Positions 1 through 8,912 are shown, counted from the first letter of the stretch. The stretch: DNA of 64,000 bases from Paraconexibacter antarcticus (GCF_024220175.1 NZ_CP098502.1:4778514-4842513), one strand, 5' to 3'. Notes: generated by a model from the sequence alone, not told the origin. Program-made: numbers and translations.

Positions 1-2
1 CG

Positions 3-392
3 ACGCGTGCGTCGGTCGCCGAAGGGCTCCTGTTCCTCGACCGGGGCGACGAGGCGACCGCGATCGCCGCGGAGCTCCTCGCCGACGCGGAGCTCGCCGA
101 GGGGACGCGCGCCGCCGCCGAGCGCGTCGCCGGCTGGGTCGCGCTCCGGCGCGGTGACGCCGGAGCGGCCCGCTCGGCCTTCCGCCGCTCCTACGAGCTC
201 GCGCTCACGACGTCGCAGCCGTTCGAGATCGCGCTGGCCCTCGACGCGCTCCACGCCGCGCACGCGGCGAACGACCAGGAGGTGGCGGCGCGGGCCTCGA
301 TCTTCGCGCGCCTGGACATCGTCGCCATGACCCGGCCGCCGTACGGCATGCTGCGCGGCGGGCGCACCGTGAGCGCGGCGGCCGTCCGCTGA
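3..392 (+). CDS. C-terminal end of a helical-repeat (TPR-like) protein, 5' truncated
   Basis: The reading frame is open from the window edge to TGA at 390-392 and gives about 129 residues rich in Ala, Leu, Glu and Arg. Segments such as GWVALRRGDAGAARSAFRR and FEIALALDALHAAHAANDQ are spaced like paired helices of TPR-type repeats, as in the C-terminal parts of large ATPase-type regulators or adenylate-cyclase-like proteins. No catalytic motif is visible in the part present. Family assignment is inference from repeat pattern only; the start lies outside the window. Confidence 0.6.
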   Translation, partial: TRASVAEGLLFLDRGDEATAIAAELLADAELAEGTRAAAERVAGWVALRRGDAGAARSAFRRSYELALTTSQPFEIALALDALHAAHAANDQEVAARASIFARLDIVAMTRPPYGMLRGGRTVSAAAVR

Positions 393-438
393 CCGCATGC
401 CCCTGGCGCGCGCCCCGCGAGGCTGCGACCCTGCGCCC

Positions 439-804
439 ATGACCGAGATCAGGCGGCTGGACTTCATCGGCGTCCCCTCCCAGGACGCCGACCGCTCGCG
501 GGCCTTCTACCGCGACGTGCTCGGGCTGCGGCCCGACGCGAAGGCGGCGTACGAGAGCTGGGCCGGCGACACGTGCTTCGGCGCATGGGAGCCGGAGAAG
601 ATGGGCATGGCGTTCGTCCCGCAGAAGGGCAACCCGCTGCCGCTCGGCGCCGACGACGTCGCGGCCAGCCGCGCCGCGCTCGAGGCGAAGGGCGTGACGT
701 TCTTCGGCGAGACGCTCGACACCGGCGTCTGCCATATGGCGTTCTTCGCCGACCCCGACGGCAACGAGCTCATGCTCCACCACCGCTACGCCCCGCGCGG
801 CTGA
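439..804 (+). CDS. VOC (glyoxalase/bleomycin-resistance fold) family protein
   Basis: A 121-residue protein with the single-module VOC pattern: RLDFIGVPSQDADRSRAFYRD at the N-terminus (strand, then the helix after SxDxxRSxxFYRDVLGL) and CHMAFFADPDGNELMLHHRY at the C-terminus, the usual metal-binding half. ATG 439 is preferred over the in-frame ATG at 397 because homologues begin directly before the first strand. VOC proteins are metal-dependent isomerases, dioxygenases or binding proteins; the substrate cannot be told from sequence. It stands alone between a truncated gene and a membrane glycosyltransferase-like gene. Confidence 0.85.
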   Translation: MTEIRRLDFIGVPSQDADRSRAFYRDVLGLRPDAKAAYESWAGDTCFGAWEPEKMGMAFVPQKGNPLPLGADDVAASRAALEAKGVTFFGETLDTGVCHMAFFADPDGNELMLHHRYAPRG

Positions 805-814
805 GGCGGCCGGC

Positions 815-1948
815 GTGGATCGCGGCCCGCGCGCCGAGCCGCGGTTCTTCCACGCGCGCCGGCGCGCGCTCTACGCCCGGGCGGTGACGCACGGCGCCCT
901 CGGCGTCACCCCCGTCCTCGGCACGATCATCCTGCTCCACGCGTACGCGCACGCGGGGTCGCTCGCGCTCGACTTCGACCACTCGATGTGGGTCGGCGGG
1001 GACCGTGCCGTGCACGGCCTGACCCCGTACGTCGCCGGGGACTCCCCGGAGCTCGCGACGGGCGAGCCGTTCGTGTACCCGGCCCCGGCGCTCCTGCTCA
1101 CGCTGCCCTTCACGCTGCTGCCGCAGGGCGTCGCGGGCGCCGTGTGGACCGGCGTCTGCCTGCTGTCGGTGCTGCTCGCCCTCGGCGCCCTGGGCGTGCG
1201 CGACTGGCGGGTGTACGGCGTCGTGCTGCTCTGGCCGGCGGTCGTGTCCGGCTGGCAGTCGGGGAACGTCACGCTGCCGCTGTTGCTCGGGGTGGCCTGC
1301 GCGTGGCGGTGGCGCGACCGCCCCGTGGTGGCCGGGGTGCTCGTCGGCGCGCTCGCGTCGGTGAAGCTCTTCACCTGGCCGCTCGGCCTGTGGCTGCTCG
1401 CGACCCGCCGGTACCGGGCCGCGGCGTGGGCGCTCGGCGCCGGCGCGGCCCTGAACCTCGCGGCCTGGGCGACCGTCGGCTTCGACGAGGTCGGCCGCTA
1501 CCGCGGGGTCGTCGGCGGCCTCACCCGCGCGCGTGAGCAGTACAGCTACAGCGTCGTCGCCCTCGCCGAGCACCATGACCTGGGTCGGGGCGGGGCCTAC
1601 GCGCTCGCGTCGGTCGTGGCGGTCGCCGCCGCGGTCGCGTGCGTCCGCGCGGGCCGCCGCGGCGGGGACGCGACGTGCTTCGGGCTCGCCGTCGCGGTGA
1701 CGCTGCTCGCGACCCCGCTCATCTGGCTGCACTACTACGCGCTGCTCGCCGTCCCGCTCGCGCTCCACCGGCCGCGCTTCGGCCTCGCCTGGGTCCTGCC
1801 GCTCGCGCTGTGGGCGTCGATCGCGCACACCGACGGCTGGCCGGGCACGTGGGTCGTCCTGCTCGCGCTGGCGCTCGTGGCGCTGCTCTCCGTGCCGTCG
1901 CTCCCCGGGTGGCCGGCCCCCGGGCGCGACGCGCACGCGCCGGCCTGA
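815..1948 (+). CDS. Polytopic membrane protein of the GT87 / DUF2029 glycosyltransferase type
   Basis: 377 residues with roughly nine to ten hydrophobic helices. The first loop carries FDHSMWVGGDRAVHGLTPYV followed by EPFVYPAPALLLTLPF, the arrangement seen in polyprenyl-phosphate-dependent (GT-C fold) mannosyltransferases of the DUF2029 group, where an Asp in the first extracytoplasmic loop is catalytic. A later loop has WQSGNVTLPLLLGVACAWRW, also typical. Such enzymes add mannose or arabinose to lipoglycans on the outer face of the membrane; the exact acceptor here is unknown. It begins 10 bp after the VOC gene. Confidence 0.75.
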   Translation: MDRGPRAEPRFFHARRRALYARAVTHGALGVTPVLGTIILLHAYAHAGSLALDFDHSMWVGGDRAVHGLTPYVAGDSPELATGEPFVYPAPALLLTLPFTLLPQGVAGAVWTGVCLLSVLLALGALGVRDWRVYGVVLLWPAVVSGWQSGNVTLPLLLGVACAWRWRDRPVVAGVLVGALASVKLFTWPLGLWLLATRRYRAAAWALGAGAALNLAAWATVGFDEVGRYRGVVGGLTRAREQYSYSVVALAEHHDLGRGGAYALASVVAVAAAVACVRAGRRGGDATCFGLAVAVTLLATPLIWLHYYALLAVPLALHRPRFGLAWVLPLALWASIAHTDGWPGTWVVLLALALVALLSVPSLPGWPAPGRDAHAPA

Positions 1949-1958
1949 GCGCCGCGAC

Positions 1959-2336
1959 TCAGCTCTCGCGGTCCGGGAGGGCGCTGCGGACCCAGAGGAT
2001 CGGCAGCACCTGCAGCGGCAGGCGGGCCCAGAGCAGCCAGCGCGGGACGCCCTTCGCGCCGCGGATCGTCTGCGGCGCGACCGCCATCTGGACGTTCGCG
2101 GGGTAGACGGCGAGAAGCAGGCCGACGAGGTAGAGGCGCGTCAGCCGCTCCAGGCGCGGCACGAGGACGAGCGCCCCGCCCGCCGCCTCGGCGACGCCGG
2201 CGGCGACGTTCACCGCCTCGGGCGAGCCGGGGACCCAGCCGGGGACGATCGCCTCGAAGAAGCGCTTCCCGAAGGTCAGGTGCGCCACCCCGGTGAACAG
2301 GAAGAAGGCGGCGAGGAGCTGGCGTGACCGGGTCAT
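1959..2336 (-). CDS. DoxX-like small membrane protein
   Basis: 125 residues with four predicted membrane helices and the DoxX-type opening FFLFTGVAHLTFGKRFFEAIVP followed by AAGVAEAAGGALVLVPRLERLTRLYLVGLLL. ATG 2336 is chosen over an upstream in-frame start at 2390 because the first helix follows directly and the upstream extension is Arg/Pro-rich and overlaps the GH16 promoter area. DoxX-like proteins are found with thiol/redox and quinone functions but this subgroup has no assigned activity. Confidence 0.7.
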   Translation of the reverse strand: MTRSRQLLAAFFLFTGVAHLTFGKRFFEAIVPGWVPGSPEAVNVAAGVAEAAGGALVLVPRLERLTRLYLVGLLLAVYPANVQMAVAPQTIRGAKGVPRWLLWARLPLQVLPILWVRSALPDRES

Positions 2337-2422
2337 GGCGCCGACCCTACCGAGGGGCCGGAGCGGCCAGACGCCGAGCCGATCCTTCAAGTCCGGCGGC
2401 CCCGCCGCCGATCCTTCCCCCG

Positions 2423-3337
2423 ATGACCACCCCCGCCCGCTCCCGGCTCGCCGGCCTGCTCCTCACCGTCCTCGCGCTCGCCCTCGGCGCCGTGACGTCG
2501 GCCCCGGCCTCGGCCGCGGCGAAGGCCAGGCCGCCCGCCTCCGGCGGCCCGTCCTGCGGAACGACGATCTACAAGAGCGCGGGCGTCCCGTGGACCTGCA
2601 CCTTCGACGACGAGTTCAGCGGCACGAGCCTCGACGGGTCCAAGTGGATCGCCCAGCAGACGGCGAACAGCGGCTACACGAGCGGCCTGACCGCATGCTT
2701 CGTCAACACCCCGGACAACATCTCCGTCGCGGGTGGGACGCTGAACCTCACCGCCCGCAAGGAGGCGGCGCCGTTCACCTGCACCGACCCCTACGGGAAC
2801 TTCACCACGCAGTACACCAGCGGCATGGTCTCCACCTACGGCCGCTTCGCCCAGGCCTACGGCCGCTTCGAGGTCCGCGCCAAGCTCCCCGCGGCGACCG
2901 TCGCCGGCCTGCAGGAATCGTTCTGGCTGTGGCCCTCCAACCCGGCCCTCTACGGCCCGTGGCCGGGCTCGGGCGAGATCGACATGGCCGAGGTCTACAG
3001 CCAGTACGCCGACCGCGCGATTCCCTACATCCACTACAACGCGGCCGCCTTCGACCCGAACGTCACGAACACCTCGTGCTTCATCTCGGACATCGCGGCG
3101 TTCCACAGCTACGCGGTCGAGTGGACGACGAGCACCCTGAAGGTCATCTACGACGGGCAGACCTGCCTCGTCGACGACTGGAACCCGGCCTCCCCGCTCG
3201 TCAAGCCGCAGCCCTTCGACCAGCCGTTCATCATCGCCCTCACCCAGGCACTCGGCATCGGCACCAACGCCTTCGACCCCGCCACCACCCCGCTGCCCGC
3301 CACCACAAGCATCGACTACGTCCGCGTCTGGAAGTAG
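2423..3337 (+). CDS. Secreted glycoside hydrolase family 16 (beta-glucanase-like)
   Basis: 304 residues. A signal peptide is visible at 1-31 (positive N-end, LLLTVLALALGAV core, ASA-AA cleavage). The mature part carries FDDEFSGTSLDGSKW near residue 61 and the family 16 catalytic motif GEIDMAEVY with E185 (nucleophile), D187 and E190 (acid/base); WLWPSNP and IDYVRVWK at the end are also family hallmarks. It should cleave beta-1,3 or beta-1,3/1,4 glucans outside the cell, specificity unknown. ATG 2423 is preferred over 2324 because it directly precedes the signal peptide. Confidence 0.9.
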   Translation: MTTPARSRLAGLLLTVLALALGAVTSAPASAAAKARPPASGGPSCGTTIYKSAGVPWTCTFDDEFSGTSLDGSKWIAQQTANSGYTSGLTACFVNTPDNISVAGGTLNLTARKEAAPFTCTDPYGNFTTQYTSGMVSTYGRFAQAYGRFEVRAKLPAATVAGLQESFWLWPSNPALYGPWPGSGEIDMAEVYSQYADRAIPYIHYNAAAFDPNVTNTSCFISDIAAFHSYAVEWTTSTLKVIYDGQTCLVDDWNPASPLVKPQPFDQPFIIALTQALGIGTNAFDPATTPLPATTSIDYVRVWK

Positions 3338-3348
3338 CAGCCCGGGCC

Positions 3349-4972
3349 TCAGGCGGCGGCCGTCACGCCGAGCTGCGCCGCCGTCCCGCCCGCGTCGGGC
3401 ACGAACGTCATCGCCCGCTCGGTCATCGCCGTGATCGTCAGGCTCGGGTTCGCCCCGACGTTCGCCGGGACCGCGGAGCCGTCGCAGACGAGGAGGTTCT
3501 CGTAGCCGAAGGCGCGGTGGTGCTCGTCGACGACCCCGGTCTGCGGGGTGGCGCCGACGACGGCGCCGCCGAGGATGTGGGCGGTCGTCGGGATCGACAG
3601 GAGCGCCTCGGTGACGATCGCCTGGGCGGTCCCGCCGGTCCTCGCCTGGATCCACTCGGCCGCGCGGTAGGCCGCGGGGATCTTGTCCGGGTTCGGGTTC
3701 GCGGCGTCCTGCTCGGTCGTCAGCACGACGTTGCCGTTGGGCCAGCGGCGCTTGACCTTCAGCCGCATCGAGTTGTCGAGCGACTGCATGACGAGCAGGA
3801 TCATCGTGCGCTGGGAGAACTTCCTGACGCGCGTGGCGCGGAGCGCCTGCACGGGGTGGCGGGCGAGGTTCTGCAGGAGGGCGACGGGCTGCGTCCCCCG
3901 CTTCCCGGCCTCGGTCATGAGCGTGTAGAGGAGCGACTGCGAGTCGGCGCCCTTGCCGTACGTCACCGGCTCGATGTGCGTGTCGGGGTCCGGGTAGATG
4001 CTCGACGTGATCGCGACGCCGCGGCTGAAGTCACGCGTGTCGTCGGGCGTCGTGACGGCGAGGATCGACTCGCTGTTCGTCCGCACGAGGTGGCCGAGGC
4101 GGTCGGAGATCCGCGGCAGCGAGCCGCGGAGCCTGCACGTCGCCAGCAGCTTGTTCGTGCCGAGGGCGCCCGCCGCGAGGACGACGCCCTTCGCGGTCGT
4201 CGTCTGCCGGTCGCGGCGCAGCCACGCGCCGGTGCGCTCGTGCGTGACGCGGTAGCCGCCGGACCCGTCGGCCGGGCCGATCGGCCGGATGTCGGTGACG
4301 GTCCGCTCGGGGGTGATGCGGACGCCGAGCTTCTCCGCGAAGTACAGGTAGTTCTTCACGAGCGTGTTCTTCGCGCCGAAGCGGCAGCCGATCATGCACT
4401 GCCCGCAGCGCATGCAGCCGGTGCGGTCCGGGCCCTCCCCGCCGAAGAACGGGTCGGGCACGGTCTTCCCCGCCTCACCGAGGTAGACGCCGACGCGCGT
4501 CTTCGCGTACGTCTCGCCGCGGCCGATGGACTCCGCGTACTCCTTGAGCAGGAGGTCGGCCGGCGTCCTCGTCGTACGTGACGACGCCGAGCATCCGCTC
4601 GGCCTCGTCGTAGTGCGGGGCCAGCTCGCGCTCCCAGTCCGCGAGCCCGGCGATCTGCGGGTCGCGGTAGAAGCCGGGCCGCGCGCGGTAGAGCGTGTTC
4701 GCGTAGCCGAGCGAGCCGCCGCCGACGCCGCTGCCCGACACGACGAAGATGTCCTTGAAGAGCGTCGTCCGGAAGACGCCCTTCATGCCGAACTTGGGGA
4801 ACCAGTAGTACTTCGCGGCCTCCCACGTCGTGTTCGCGAAGTCCTCGTCGCGGAAGCGGCGGCCGCACTCGAGCATCCCGACGCGGTAGCCCTTCTGGGC
4901 CAGCCGCAGCGCGCTGACGCTTCCGCCGAAGCCGGTGCCGACGACGAGCCAGTCGTGGTCGTGGGTGGTCAT
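3349..4972 (-). pseudogene. GMC-type FAD oxidoreductase (cholesterol-oxidase-like), frameshifted
   Basis: The N-terminal frame from ATG 4972 encodes HDWLVVGTGFGGSVSALRLA (FAD Rossmann motif) through a flavin-site segment and breaks at about 4555-4563 after TYDED. Adding or removing one base there restores ADLLLKEYAESIGRG and the frame that runs to 3349, with the cysteine cluster GCMRCGQCMIGCRFGAKNT and the C-terminal GGAVVGAT..VCDGSAVPANVGANPSLTITA. Together about 540 residues, normal for the family that oxidises sterols and related alcohols. Its ATG overlaps the P450 stop (ATGA), so the two form an operon. The break is either a real mutation or a sequencing error in a CCGGCCGGC stretch. Confidence 0.8.
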
Positions 4973-5806
4973 GCCGCCACCGGGATCCGGCGCACGGGGA
5001 TGCGGTTGTACTGGTGGAGGAAGAGGGCCCGCACCCGGTTGGGCTCGCCGTCGAGCTGGAGGTCGGGCATGCGCTCGAGCGTCTCCTCGATCCACACGCG
5101 CAGCTCGAGCCGGGCGAGCGCGGCGCCGAGGCAGAAGTGCCGGCCGCCGGCGCCGAAGGCCTGATGCTCGCCGCGGTTGGCGCGGTCGATGTCGAAGACG
5201 TGCGGGCGCTCGAACTTCGTCTCGTCGCGGTTGGAGGCGAGGTACCAGAGCAGCAGGCGGTCACCCTGCTTGATCTGCTGTCCGCCGAGCTCGACGTCCT
5301 TGGTCGCGGCGCGCGCCATGGACGCGAAGGCGGGGTACATCCGCAGGCCCTCCTCGACGACGTGCGGGATGAGCGACGGGTCGGCTGCGACGGGCTCGAG
5401 CAGCTCGCGGTCCTCCAGCAGCGACTTCATGATGCCGCTGTACGTCGCGCGGGTGGAGTCGTTGCCGGCCGCCATCAGCAGGATGAAGAAGAGCGCGATC
5501 TCGTGGTCGCCCAGCTTCTCGCCCTCGACCTCGGCGTTCATGAGCGCGGTCAGGAGCGCCTCGTCGGGGGTTCTCGCCGCGCAGCTCGGAGGAGAAGGTC
5601 GTGAAGTCGCGCGTGACCTTGTGCACGTCGTCGTGGTTCACGACCGACCAGAAGCCGCCTTCCCCCGGGGCGCTGGCCTGCGGGCTGAAGTGGATCGGCT
5701 GCTCGCGCTGCAGCGCGCCGAAGACGTCCCACGGCACGCCGGCGTCCCACAGGCGCGGATCGGCGAGATCGACGTTGCTCAGGTCCTGCGAGGTCACGGC
5801 GGACAT
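4969..5806 (-). pseudogene. Cytochrome P450 with internal deletion and frameshift
   Basis: The start at 5806 follows a GGAGGAG ribosome site. The N-terminal part reads DPRLWDAGVPWDVFGALQRE through FTTFSSELRGEN. After a frame change near 5566-5572 the protein resumes at DEALLTALMNAEVEGEKLGD, the end of helix H, followed by helix I (AAGNDSTR), the EEGLRMYP ExxR motif and the heme loop FGAGGRHFCLGAALARLE with the axial Cys. Total coding length is about 279 residues against about 400 for the family: roughly 115 residues covering helices B' to H are absent, so substrate pocket and part of the fold are lost. I call it a pseudogene; the partner oxidase downstream is broken too. Confidence 0.85.
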
Positions 5807-5842
5807 CAGGGTCTCCTCCCGGTTTCTGACTGCCGCGATCGA

Positions 5843-5859
5843 CTTTACAGTATGTAAAG
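5843..5859. promoter_or_regulatory. Perfect inverted repeat, candidate operator of the P450/GMC operon
   Basis: CTTTAC-AGTAT-GTAAAG, a perfect 6-bp inverted repeat with 5-bp spacer, lies 37 bp upstream of the P450 start in an unusually AT-rich patch. Size and position fit a TetR-family operator. No TetR gene is adjacent, so the regulator is unknown. Confidence 0.5.
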
Positions 5860-5911
5860 CCAATAATACAAGTCAGACGGGCGGGCGGCCCGCGCGGCGA
5901 TTCGCGCCGGG

Positions 5912-5956
5912 TGAATGAAGGTTCACGGTGCCCTGAGCACCGTGAACCTTCATTCA
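5912..5956. terminator. 19-bp perfect hairpin after the metal permease gene
   Basis: Positions 5912-5930 and 5938-5956 are perfect reverse complements with a 7-nt loop. The stop codon of the permease (5950-5952) lies inside the right arm. It sits between the end of the permease operon and the P450 promoter, so it most likely ends permease transcription, although it lacks a T run. Confidence 0.6.
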
Positions 5957-7317
5957 GTGGCGGACGGGGCCACCCGGTGGGCGCACCCGGGCCCGTGCCC
6001 GCCGTGCCCCTCGTGCCCGCCGTCCCCGCCGTCCCCCTCGTGCCCGCCGTCCCCCTCGTGCCCGCCGTCCCCCTCGTGCCCGCCGTCCCCCTCGTGCCCG
6101 CCATGTCCCTCGCCGAGGAACGTCGCCCGGCAGTGCGCCGAGCAGAAGTGGTACGTGTGCCCGTCGCGCTCGGCGGTCAGCGCCTTCGCGCGGTCGACCT
6201 TCATCCCGCAGACCGGGTCGGTCACGCCGCGCCGCGCCGTGAGCGCGAAGAGGGCGCCGAAGACCGCCACGCCGACGACGTTCAGCGCGAGCTTGTAGTT
6301 CACCCCGACCGTCCCGAAGACGTCGTCGCGCGTCGGGCGCGGCCCGGACGGCAGCAGCCCGAGCCCGCCGAAGAGGCCGTCGACGACGAGGCCCGCGACG
6401 ACCATCGTCACGAACATCAGCGCGACGATCCGCAGCGCGAACGCGGTTCCGTAGTACTTGCGGTAGATCGCGATGATCGGCAGGACGATGAGGTCGGCGA
6501 GGATGAACGCCATCACGCCCGCGAACGAGATGCCGCCCGACCACAGCACGGCGGCGAGCGGCACGTTCCCGACCGAGCAGACGAAGCTCAGCACGGCGAT
6601 GACCGGTCCGACGAGGACGTTCTCGGCGGTCTTGATCCCGGCGGGCGCGTCGGTGATGAACAGCGCGTTGAAGAACCCGTCGCCGAGCTGCGCGACGTAC
6701 CCGGCGAGCAGGAAGCCGAGGGTGATCTCCTTCCACAGCATCTGCCAGTCGCCGCGGAAGTTGTGGGCGACGTCCGACCAGGCCGTGGCGCTCGTCAGCC
6801 GCGCCCGCCAGGTGAGCTCCTCGCCCGCCATGTGATGCTGGTGGCCGGTGTCGGCGGCGAGCGCGCGGGACCGCGCCTCCACCTCGAGCTCCCGGCTGAC
6901 GAAGAACCGCAGCCCGACCGCCATGAGGGCGATCATGACGAGGCCGCCGACGTACTCCGCGAGCGCGAACTGCCAGCCGATGAGGACCCAGAGCACGAGC
7001 CCGAGCTCCCACACGAGGTTCGTCGAGGCGAACTGGAAGGCGAGCGCCGAGGAGGCGCTCGCGCCCTTCTGGAAGAGCGACTTCGCGATCGCGATCGCCG
7101 CGTAGGAGCACGAGGAGGACGCGGCACCGAGGCCCGTCGCCTTCGCGATCGGGCGCAGGCCGGACCCCGACAGCGCCGCCTCGATCCGCTCCCGCGGGAC
7201 CCACGCCTGGACGATCGCCGAGATCGCGAAGCCGATGACGAGCGCCCACCACACCTCGTAGGCCATGAGGAAGCTGTCCTTCAGGCCCATCCAGACCACG
7301 TCGGCCACGCCGCGCAT
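5950..7317 (-). CDS. Metal-efflux permease (DUF318/YraQ type) with Cys domain and His/Asp/Glu repeat tail
   Basis: 455 residues. Residues 1 to about 350 hold eight to ten membrane helices with the duplicated permease signature (GFAISAIVQAWVPRERIEAAL, GAASSSCSYAAIAIAKSLF; later VCSVGNVPLAAVLWSGGISF). A cytosolic YHS-like domain follows (DPVCGMKVDRAKAL..HFCSAHCRATF), then a tail of GGHEGD repeats and GPGCAH, a clear metal-binding extension. Family members export arsenite, Cu/Zn or related ions. It is the second gene of an ArsR-led operon; TGATG overlap (start 7317) indicates coupled translation. The metal is inferred, not known. Confidence 0.85.
   Translation of the reverse strand: MRGVADVVWMGLKDSFLMAYEVWWALVIGFAISAIVQAWVPRERIEAALSGSGLRPIAKATGLGAASSSCSYAAIAIAKSLFQKGASASSALAFQFASTNLVWELGLVLWVLIGWQFALAEYVGGLVMIALMAVGLRFFVSRELEVEARSRALAADTGHQHHMAGEELTWRARLTSATAWSDVAHNFRGDWQMLWKEITLGFLLAGYVAQLGDGFFNALFITDAPAGIKTAENVLVGPVIAVLSFVCSVGNVPLAAVLWSGGISFAGVMAFILADLIVLPIIAIYRKYYGTAFALRIVALMFVTMVVAGLVVDGLFGGLGLLPSGPRPTRDDVFGTVGVNYKLALNVVGVAVFGALFALTARRGVTDPVCGMKVDRAKALTAERDGHTYHFCSAHCRATFLGEGHGGHEGDGGHEGDGGHEGDGGHEGDGGDGGHEGHGGHGPGCAHRVAPSATE
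6005..6110. repeat. In-gene 18-bp tandem repeat coding GGHEGD units
   Basis: An 18-bp unit (gtccccctcgtgcccgcc on the plus strand) occurs about five times in tandem, with partial copies at both ends. It encodes the acidic/His tail of the permease. Copy number is prone to slippage. Confidence 0.85.
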
Positions 7318-7670
7318 CAGGCGTCCCGTCCCGCGAGCTCACCGGCGACGGCGACGAGCGCATGCCCCGCCGAGGTCAGCGTGAACATCGTCATCTTGCC
7401 CTCCTTGCGCGCGGTCACGAGGCCCTCGGTCCGCAGGACCTTCATGTGGTGGGAGACGAGGTTCTGCGCGCGCTGCGCGATCCACGAGAGGTCGCAGACG
7501 CAGAGCTCCCGCCCGTCGCGCAGCGCCATCGCGAGGCCGAGGCGCGTCGGGTCCGCGAGACCCTTGAGCGCGCCGGCGATCCGCTCCGCCTCGCCGGCCG
7601 GCAGGCCCGCCGCGCGGATCCGCGTCGCCGACGGCTCGTCGATGTGAAGGAGTTCCCCGTGATCGGCCAT
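7317..7670 (-). CDS. ArsR/SmtB-family metal-sensing repressor
   Basis: 117 residues with a winged helix: GLADPTRLGLAMALRDGRELCVCDLSWIAQRAQNLVSHHMKVLRTEGLV. The C57-x-C59 pair in RELCVCDL, at the start of the recognition-helix region, is the classical thiolate metal site of CadC/ArsR-type sensors. A second His pair (SHH) precedes the recognition helix. It heads the operon with the permease and should repress it until metal binds. The AT-rich inverted repeat over its start codon fits autoregulation. Confidence 0.9.
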   Translation of the reverse strand: MADHGELLHIDEPSATRIRAAGLPAGEAERIAGALKGLADPTRLGLAMALRDGRELCVCDLSWIAQRAQNLVSHHMKVLRTEGLVTARKEGKMTMFTLTSAGHALVAVAGELAGRDA

Positions 7671-7696
7671 ATCATCATCCTAATAGATATTGATAT
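7669..7696. promoter_or_regulatory. Candidate ArsR operator
   Basis: ATATCA (7669-7674) and TGATAT (7691-7696) form an inverted repeat in an AT-rich island that overlaps the arsR start codon; the sequence ATATCAATATC on the minus strand resembles CadC/SmtB-type operators. It is the only AT-rich patch nearby. Confidence 0.55.
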
Positions 7697-7772
7697 GTGG
7701 GGCAAGCCCCGATTGCCAGGGCCGCCATCGGCGCGGGGGCCTCGAGCTCCTCCTCGCCGGGTGGCGGCGCCC

Positions 7773-8912
7773 TCAGCCCAGGGGGACCGGGGCCGGCCAG
7801 CCGATGCTCGCCGCGTCGCCGCGGAAGTTGCGCAGCCACCACGCCCAGTCCTCCGGGACGAGGCCGAAGGGATCCTCGCGCCCGAGCTCGCGCGCGGCCC
7901 ACACGGGCCAGTGCGGGTTCGCGAGCGCCGGCCGGCCGAGGTAGACGAGGTCGAGCTGCTCGTCGCGGATCGCCGCGTCGGCGACCGCGGGCACCCCGAG
8001 GTTCCAGCTCGCGCCGACGGGGATGCCGACCTCCGAGCGCACCCGGGCCGCGCGCTCGACCATGAAGCCCGGCTCGTTGAACGGCGGGTCGACCATGTCG
8101 TCGGTGTTCGAGCCGATGCTCACGTCGGCGAGGTCGAGGCCGTGCTCCTTCATCCAGCCGATCGTCGTGACGGCGTCCTCGAACTGGACGCCGTCCGGGT
8201 GGAAGTCCTCGGAGCCGAGGCGCATCGTCAGCGGCAGGCGCTCGGGCCACACCGCGCGGACGGCGTCGAGCGTCTCGAGGAGGAAGCGCGCGCGGTTCTC
8301 GAGCGAGCCGCCGTACTCGTCGGTCCGCCGGTTCGACAGCGGCGAGAAGAAGCTCGCGCCGAGGTACCCGTGCGCGAAGTGGATCTCGAGCCACTCGAAG
8401 CCCGCGTCGAGCGCGCGCACCGCCGCGGCCGCGTAGTCGCGGTGCAGGTCCTTGATCTCCTCGCGGGTGAGCGCGCGCGGCACGATGTTCCGCTTGCCGC
8501 CGTAGGGGATGGGCGACGGCGCGCGCGTCTCCCAGCCGCCGGGCTCGTCGGGGGCCAGCATCGTCCCGCCCTCCCACGGCCGCACCCGGCTGCCCTTGCG
8601 GCCCGTGTGCCCGAGCTGGACCGCCGGCACCGCGCCCATGCGCTTCACGATGCCGGTCACGCGCCGCAGCCCCTCGAGCTGGTCGTCGTCGTAGATCCCG
8701 CCGCATGTCGTGCCGGTCCGGCCGTCGGGCGTGACCGCGAGCTGCTCCGCGAAGACGAGCCCGAACCCGCCCGCCGCCCGCGCCCCGAGGTACATGACGT
8801 GGTAGTCGTCGAGCTTGCCGTCGACCGACTGGTACATCGTCATCGGGGACATCGCGATGCGGTTGCGCAGCGTGACGTCCTTGAGCGCGAGCGGGCTGAA
8901 CAGGTCGGGCAC
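7773..8912 (-). CDS. NADH:flavin oxidoreductase, Old Yellow Enzyme family (YqjM-like)
   Basis: 379 residues forming an FMN TIM barrel. Visible marks: LFSPLALKDVTLRNRIAMSPM at the N-terminus, AVQLGHTGRKGS, HFAHGYLGASFFSPLSNRRTDEYGGSLENR (catalytic H-x-x-H region and FMN phosphate strand) and VYLGRPALANPHWP. These enzymes reduce activated C=C bonds of enones. It is the last gene of the minus-strand cluster under the 11-bp-repeat promoters, 9 bp after the preceding gene, suggesting a reductive step on an unsaturated carbonyl substrate. Confidence 0.9.
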   Translation of the reverse strand: MPDLFSPLALKDVTLRNRIAMSPMTMYQSVDGKLDDYHVMYLGARAAGGFGLVFAEQLAVTPDGRTGTTCGGIYDDDQLEGLRRVTGIVKRMGAVPAVQLGHTGRKGSRVRPWEGGTMLAPDEPGGWETRAPSPIPYGGKRNIVPRALTREEIKDLHRDYAAAAVRALDAGFEWLEIHFAHGYLGASFFSPLSNRRTDEYGGSLENRARFLLETLDAVRAVWPERLPLTMRLGSEDFHPDGVQFEDAVTTIGWMKEHGLDLADVSIGSNTDDMVDPPFNEPGFMVERAARVRSEVGIPVGASWNLGVPAVADAAIRDEQLDLVYLGRPALANPHWPVWAARELGREDPFGLVPEDWAWWLRNFRGDAASIGWPAPVPLG

